In this document: one piece after another, positions 60,872 through 64,000 of the stretch
Numbering within the stretch: the first letter of the stretch is position 1
Layout of the letters: each line of letters opens with the position of its first letter
Origin: Planctomycetota bacterium
GTDB lineage: Bacteria > Planctomycetota > Planctomycetia > Gemmatales > Gemmataceae
Assembly: GCA_016872605.1 (NCBI GenBank)
Contig: VGZI01000009.1
Coordinates: 1-64,000, forward strand
Direction: 5' to 3'
DNA length: 64,000 bases
The notes under the pieces: generated by a model
Told to the model about the DNA's origin: nothing
Seen by the model: the letters and a program-made list of their open reading frames with translations, nothing else
Database searches by the model: none
Translations under genes and position numbers: made by a program

Positions 60872-60979
60872 ATCTTATCTCTCCCGGACAAACCGGGGGG
60901 AGTTAGCACCAGCATCGCAGGGGTGCGACCGGTTGCTGTGGCTTCAAAGGGCCCTTCCCTCAGCCACTCTCGATAAGAT
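60872..60979 (-). promoter_or_regulatory. SAM-I (S-box) riboswitch
   Basis: Read on the minus strand, the sequence has the full S-box core in order: CTTATCGAGAG, the GGCTGAGGGAAGGGCCC block, TTTGAAGCC, AGCAACCGG, GGTGCTAACTCC and the closing GAGAGATAAG. The P1 helix forms between ATCTTATC and GATAAGAT. SAM-I riboswitches sense S-adenosylmethionine and turn off methionine and sulfur genes. Downstream GGTGCCCCGCACGCATTTTT may be part of a terminator. It lies 141 nt before thrC on the same strand. Confidence 0.96.
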
Positions 60980-61092
60980 ACCGAAAACCAAGTTGTCACA
61001 ACGATTCTAGGGTCGGCCTGCCAAAAGAGCAACGCCATTTCGAGATTTTCGCGAAAAATCTGAACCCCGTCTGGCGCAAACGATGGAATTTC

Positions 61093-62316
61093 TCACACAG
61101 AACCGCCGGCCAGCCAGCCGGTGCTCCAGGCGGCTTGGAAGTTATAGCCGCCGATCGGCCCATCCAAGTCGAGTACCTCGCCGGCTAAGTAGAGGCTCGG
61201 AACCAGTTTGCTCTGCATGGTTCGCGAATCGACCTCATCGAGCGCGACGCCTCCGGCGGTCACTTCCGCCTTCTTGAATCCGAGCGTGCCAGTGATCGGG
61301 ATGGTGAGATGCTTGATCGTGAGACCTAAGCGCGACCGCTCGTCCTTGCTTAGCGCCGCGGCCTTGCGATCGATCGCTAGACCGGCGTTTGTCAACACGA
61401 CATCACACAGGCGTCGCGGAAGCTCCGCCGACAGCACGACCGCGAGTTGCTTCTTGCCGGACGCCAGCGATTCGTCGCGCAACCAATCGGAGAGTTGATT
61501 CTCAGTCATCATTGGCAGCAGATCGATCGCTAGCACGAGCGTTTGCGGTCTGTCATGGCCGCTCACTACGCGGCTGACGTCGAGAATGACAGGCCCCGAC
61601 AGGCCGAAATGGGCGAACAAGAGGGAACCCCGTCTCTGCGCCAAGACTGTGCTGTCTTCGAGAACACGGACAGTGACGTCCGGCAGCGTGATGCCGCGCA
61701 GACCAGCGACCCACGCGACAGTCGTGGTCAGCGGGACCAGCGCTGGCCGAGGCGGCATGATGCGATGCCCCATTGCCGCGGCGAAGCGATAGCCATCGCC
61801 GGTCGTCCCGGAGCCCGGGTACGATTGCCCTCCCGTTGTGAGAATTACTGTGTTTGTGTTTAGCGCTCGCTGCGCAGTTTCAATCGTCCATCGCCCCTCC
61901 AGGAAGCGCATCCCCGTCACCGCTTCCCCCAACGCCAACGTCGCCCCGCTCCGTTCCAGTCGCCTCAACAGCGCGGCAAGGACGTCAACGGCCCGGTTAC
62001 TGACCGGAAAAACCTTGCCGGTGTCCTCGACTTTCGTGGCGACGCCTTCGTTCTCGAAGAATTCGATCGTGTCCTGCACGCTGAACGCGGCAAGGGCAGA
62101 GTGGAGGAACTTGCCGGGCGGACCATATGCTGCGACGATGCCGCGATTGTCAGTGGCCTGGGTGATGTTGCAGCGCGTGCCGCCGGACATGAGGATTTTG
62201 ACGCCGGCCTTGCGGTTTTTTTCCAGAACAAGCGTGCGTCGCCCGCGCTCGGCGGCGTGGATGCCGGCCATCAGCCCCGCCGCGCCGGCGCCGATAACGA
62301 TCACGTCCCAGGTCAT
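61093..62316 (-). CDS. BaiN/HI0933-family FAD-dependent oxidoreductase
   Basis: The 407-residue flavoprotein has the N-terminal dinucleotide-binding motif VIGAGAAGLMAGIHAAERG (residues 6-24), the family-specific KILMSGGTRCNIT near residue 45, an internal TTGGQSYPGSGTTGDGY block, and a C-terminal FAD motif LYLAGEVLDLDGPIGGYNFQAAWSTG. The physiological substrate of this group is not established in most bacteria. The gene diverges from arsC across an inverted repeat. Confidence 0.9.
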   Translation of the reverse strand: MTWDVIVIGAGAAGLMAGIHAAERGRRTLVLEKNRKAGVKILMSGGTRCNITQATDNRGIVAAYGPPGKFLHSALAAFSVQDTIEFFENEGVATKVEDTGKVFPVSNRAVDVLAALLRRLERSGATLALGEAVTGMRFLEGRWTIETAQRALNTNTVILTTGGQSYPGSGTTGDGYRFAAAMGHRIMPPRPALVPLTTTVAWVAGLRGITLPDVTVRVLEDSTVLAQRRGSLLFAHFGLSGPVILDVSRVVSGHDRPQTLVLAIDLLPMMTENQLSDWLRDESLASGKKQLAVVLSAELPRRLCDVVLTNAGLAIDRKAAALSKDERSRLGLTIKHLTIPITGTLGFKKAEVTAGGVALDEVDSRTMQSKLVPSLYLAGEVLDLDGPIGGYNFQAAWSTGWLAGGSV

Positions 62317-62329
62317 GAATAATCCACGC

Positions 62330-62398
62330 CGAGCCGAGCCGCCGAAGCGGCCGGTTGTCTATGTTTGTTTCAACCGGCCGCCTACGCGGCTCGGCTCG
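62330..62398. repeat. Inverted repeat between flavoprotein and arsC-like genes
   Basis: The arm at 62330-62357 (CGAGCCGAGCCGCCGAAGCG...) pairs with 62371-62398 except for a central 4-nt mismatch (cgaa against ctac). It fills the promoter space of two divergent genes. Confidence 0.88.
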
Positions 62399-62408
62399 CC
62401 ATTATAAT

Positions 62409-62855
62409 ATGGTCATGAACGACAATCCGCCGATCCAAACGATCCCGCGCATCGTATTTGTTTGTGTCGAGAATTCGTGCCGCAGCCAGATCGCCGAGGC
62501 ATACGCCCGCATCCTGGGGGGCGGCAACGTCGATGTCTACAGCGCCGGCTCCAAGCCGTCGGGGCAGGTCAATCCCAAGGCAATCCTGGCCATGAAAGAA
62601 CTCGGCTATGACCTCGCGACCCACGCGTCCAAAGGGCTCGACGAGTTGCCCAACGTCGAGTTCGACGCGGTCATCCTCATGGGCTGCGGCGACATGTGCC
62701 CGTTCGTTCGCGGAAAATACCATGCCGACTGGGGCATTCCCGACCCGAAGCACATGCCGCCCGAGGAGTTTCGCCAGGTGCGCGATCGGATCGGCGAGAA
62801 GGTGCGTGACTTGTTGAGCCGTCAGCTAGCCGCGATCAGCTTTCAGCCAGAATGA
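62409..62855 (+). CDS. ArsC/low-molecular-weight phosphatase family protein
   Basis: The 148-residue protein has the P-loop CVENSCRSQIAEA (CX5R, near residue 16), the general-acid loop WGIPDP and the end helix VRDRIGEKVRDLL. The CxxxxCRS form is that of thioredoxin-coupled arsenate reductases, but arsenate is only one option, with tyrosine phosphatase the other. A second ATG lies at 62415. The last residues (QLAAISFQPE) come from a downstream repeat. Confidence 0.85.
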   Translation: MVMNDNPPIQTIPRIVFVCVENSCRSQIAEAYARILGGGNVDVYSAGSKPSGQVNPKAILAMKELGYDLATHASKGLDELPNVEFDAVILMGCGDMCPFVRGKYHADWGIPDPKHMPPEEFRQVRDRIGEKVRDLLSRQLAAISFQPE

Positions 62856-62892
62856 AACCGCCGTCGCTGGCTGATAGCTGATCGCTGACAGC
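62824..62892. repeat. Inverted repeat (AGCTGATCGCTGACAGC family) at the end of arsC-like gene
   Basis: CGATCAGCTTTCAGCCAG on the left pairs imperfectly with CTGGCTGATAGCTGATCG on the right. The left arm overlaps the stop region of the upstream gene. Confidence 0.75.
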
Positions 62893-62969
62893 TTGCTGAG
62901 GTTGACTTTTTTCTGCAAAACCGCGATCTTAGGGGTCCGGATTTCGCCCTCGCACAAGGAAGATGCATC

Positions 62970-64000
62970 ATGCCATCGCAAACTCCCGCCCCCGTTCCGC
63001 CCGCGTCGAATCCAATGGCGGCTTTCTTCGGCGTCACCCTCGCCGCGGTCGTGCTTACCGCTGTCACCTCGTACTACTACCGCACCGAGCCAATCGAACG
63101 GCGCGGCAGCGACTGTTACGAACAGGAAGACCCGCCCGGCGATCAACTTCCAAAGCAATGGGCCAAGTGGGACAAACCCGCCGTCGCAATAGTCCTGAGC
63201 GGCCAAATGCATGGCTACTACGACCCGTGCGGCTGCACGTCGCCCCAGCATGGCGGTCTGACGCGACGGTACAATTTCATCAAGTCCCTCAAGGACAAGG
63301 GTTGGAATGCGGTCGGCGTCGATCTCGGCGAACTTGCCAGTTCCAAGGGCATCTGCGAACAGAACCTGCTCAAGTACGATCTCAGCGTCAAATCACTGGC
63401 GACCATGAACTATCGCGCCATCGGCCTTGGCCTGGACGAGATGCTGTTGCCGCTGGGCAACGGCCTGGCGCAGATCTGGGACAAGAACAAGCCGCATCCT
63501 CGGCCGATTAGCCTGTCGCTCGACCAAACCGGTCCGGGCCAACTATATCACGGACTCAACGTTCGCGGCTACGAAATCATTGACACGACAATGCCCAAGA
63601 TCGGCGTCATCAGCATGCTGGGCCCCGACCTGCGCGACGAGTTTAAGGCTCAAGAAAAGTTCCGCAACAACGTGGAAGCGCTCCCCGAGGCGCTCAAGGA
63701 ATTCGCCAAAGCCGGCGTCGAGGTCGGCATCATCCTCCACCATGAGTATCCGAAGATCGACAAAGACAAGTTTCCGCCCGGCATCGCGTTCAACCGGAAG
63801 CAAGAGGAGGATCGCCGGGCCCAGGCGCTGGAGTGCGTAAAGTTCTGCGAGGCGGAGCGCAAGAAGAACCCGAAGATTCCGCCGATCCATGTCATGATGG
63901 TGCTGACTCATGAGCCCGAGCCGCCCAGCTTCATGGCTGCGCTGGCGCCCAACGTTCCAACCCAAGTCGTCGAGATCGGACACAAGGGCAAGTATGTCGG
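62970..64000 (+). CDS. Membrane-anchored metallophosphatase-like protein (partial)
   Basis: The ATG at 62970 has AAGGAAG 9 nt upstream and the frame is open to the window edge (343 codons). It is absent from the track because it has no stop here. One N-terminal helix (MAAFFGVTLAAVVLTAVTSYYY) anchors it. YYDPCGCTSPQHGGLTRRYNFI followed by VGVDLGEL resembles the Gly-x-x-x-PCGC-x-x-x-Q-x-GGLxRR opening of UshA/5'-nucleotidase-like proteins that accompany multihaem cytochromes. The function is unconfirmed. Confidence 0.7.
   Translation, partial: MPSQTPAPVPPASNPMAAFFGVTLAAVVLTAVTSYYYRTEPIERRGSDCYEQEDPPGDQLPKQWAKWDKPAVAIVLSGQMHGYYDPCGCTSPQHGGLTRRYNFIKSLKDKGWNAVGVDLGELASSKGICEQNLLKYDLSVKSLATMNYRAIGLGLDEMLLPLGNGLAQIWDKNKPHPRPISLSLDQTGPGQLYHGLNVRGYEIIDTTMPKIGVISMLGPDLRDEFKAQEKFRNNVEALPEALKEFAKAGVEVGIILHHEYPKIDKDKFPPGIAFNRKQEEDRRAQALECVKFCEAERKKNPKIPPIHVMMVLTHEPEPPSFMAALAPNVPTQVVEIGHKGKYV

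Noticed and set aside
60742-61038. 98-aa minus-strand ORF in the thrC leader
   Set aside because: It is the translation of the SAM riboswitch and the inverted repeat.

Overview
The window looks like chromosomal DNA from a planctomycete, most likely of the Gemmata group. The G+C content is high. Several protein families are typical of that phylum: two PSD1/DUF1549/DUF1553 proteins with c-type haem sites, a DUF1501 protein with a Tat signal, STYK-type kinases, a WD40 protein, Uma2-family proteins, and a giant surface protein with the planctomycete N-terminal motif (here VEMLERRDLLT). The organism call is inferred from gene families and style only; there is no rRNA or tRNA in the window.

Layout. 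1-11595 (-): one giant exported multidomain protein, incomplete at its C-terminus. The long plus-strand ORFs there are shadows of it. 11596-12214: non-coding, possibly a structured RNA. 12215-20251: a kinase, an aspartic protease, lysA, a secreted HEAT-like protein and mutS. 20486-31941: a zinc-ribbon membrane protein, then a minus-strand cluster gntR - PSD1 cytochrome protein - selenoprotein - DUF1501, then an acidic/basic membrane protein, a second PSD1 protein and a PH-like membrane protein. 31954-43411: multihaem cytochrome, uvrB, truncated porin, kinase, WD40 protein, thiL and an M20 peptidase. 43799-49664: a small protein, an AroD-AroE fusion with altered active sites, a methyltransferase, hom, moaC and a polyprenyl synthase. 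49898-56795: copper ATPase, queA, a small protein, a Uma2 pseudogene, a cysteine desulfurase-like enzyme, decayed toxin-antitoxin remnants and an intact Uma2 gene. 56846-60979: a SAM-I riboswitch followed by thrC-like - moaD/thiS-like - unknown - B3/ASCH - moeB/thiF-like. 61093-64000: BaiN-type flavoprotein, ArsC-type phosphatase and a partial metallophosphatase-like protein.

Three things stand out. (1) The cluster at 56846-60979 puts a threonine-synthase-like PLP enzyme, a Gly-Gly sulfur carrier and an E1-like activating enzyme under a SAM riboswitch. This suggests sulfur-carrier-dependent homocysteine/methionine synthesis, possibly from O-phosphohomoserine. (2) At 22908-23525 two ORFs in the track are one gene: a deiodinase-like thioredoxin-fold selenoprotein with in-frame TGA in the motif FGSCT-U-PPF, encoded between a PSD1 cytochrome protein and a DUF1501 protein. 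(3) Intergenic regions are studded with long, near-perfect inverted repeats of several families, and some have entered coding sequences (hom, gntR tail, arsC tail).

All calls were made by reading the sequence and the supplied ORF track. No database search or folding program was run.
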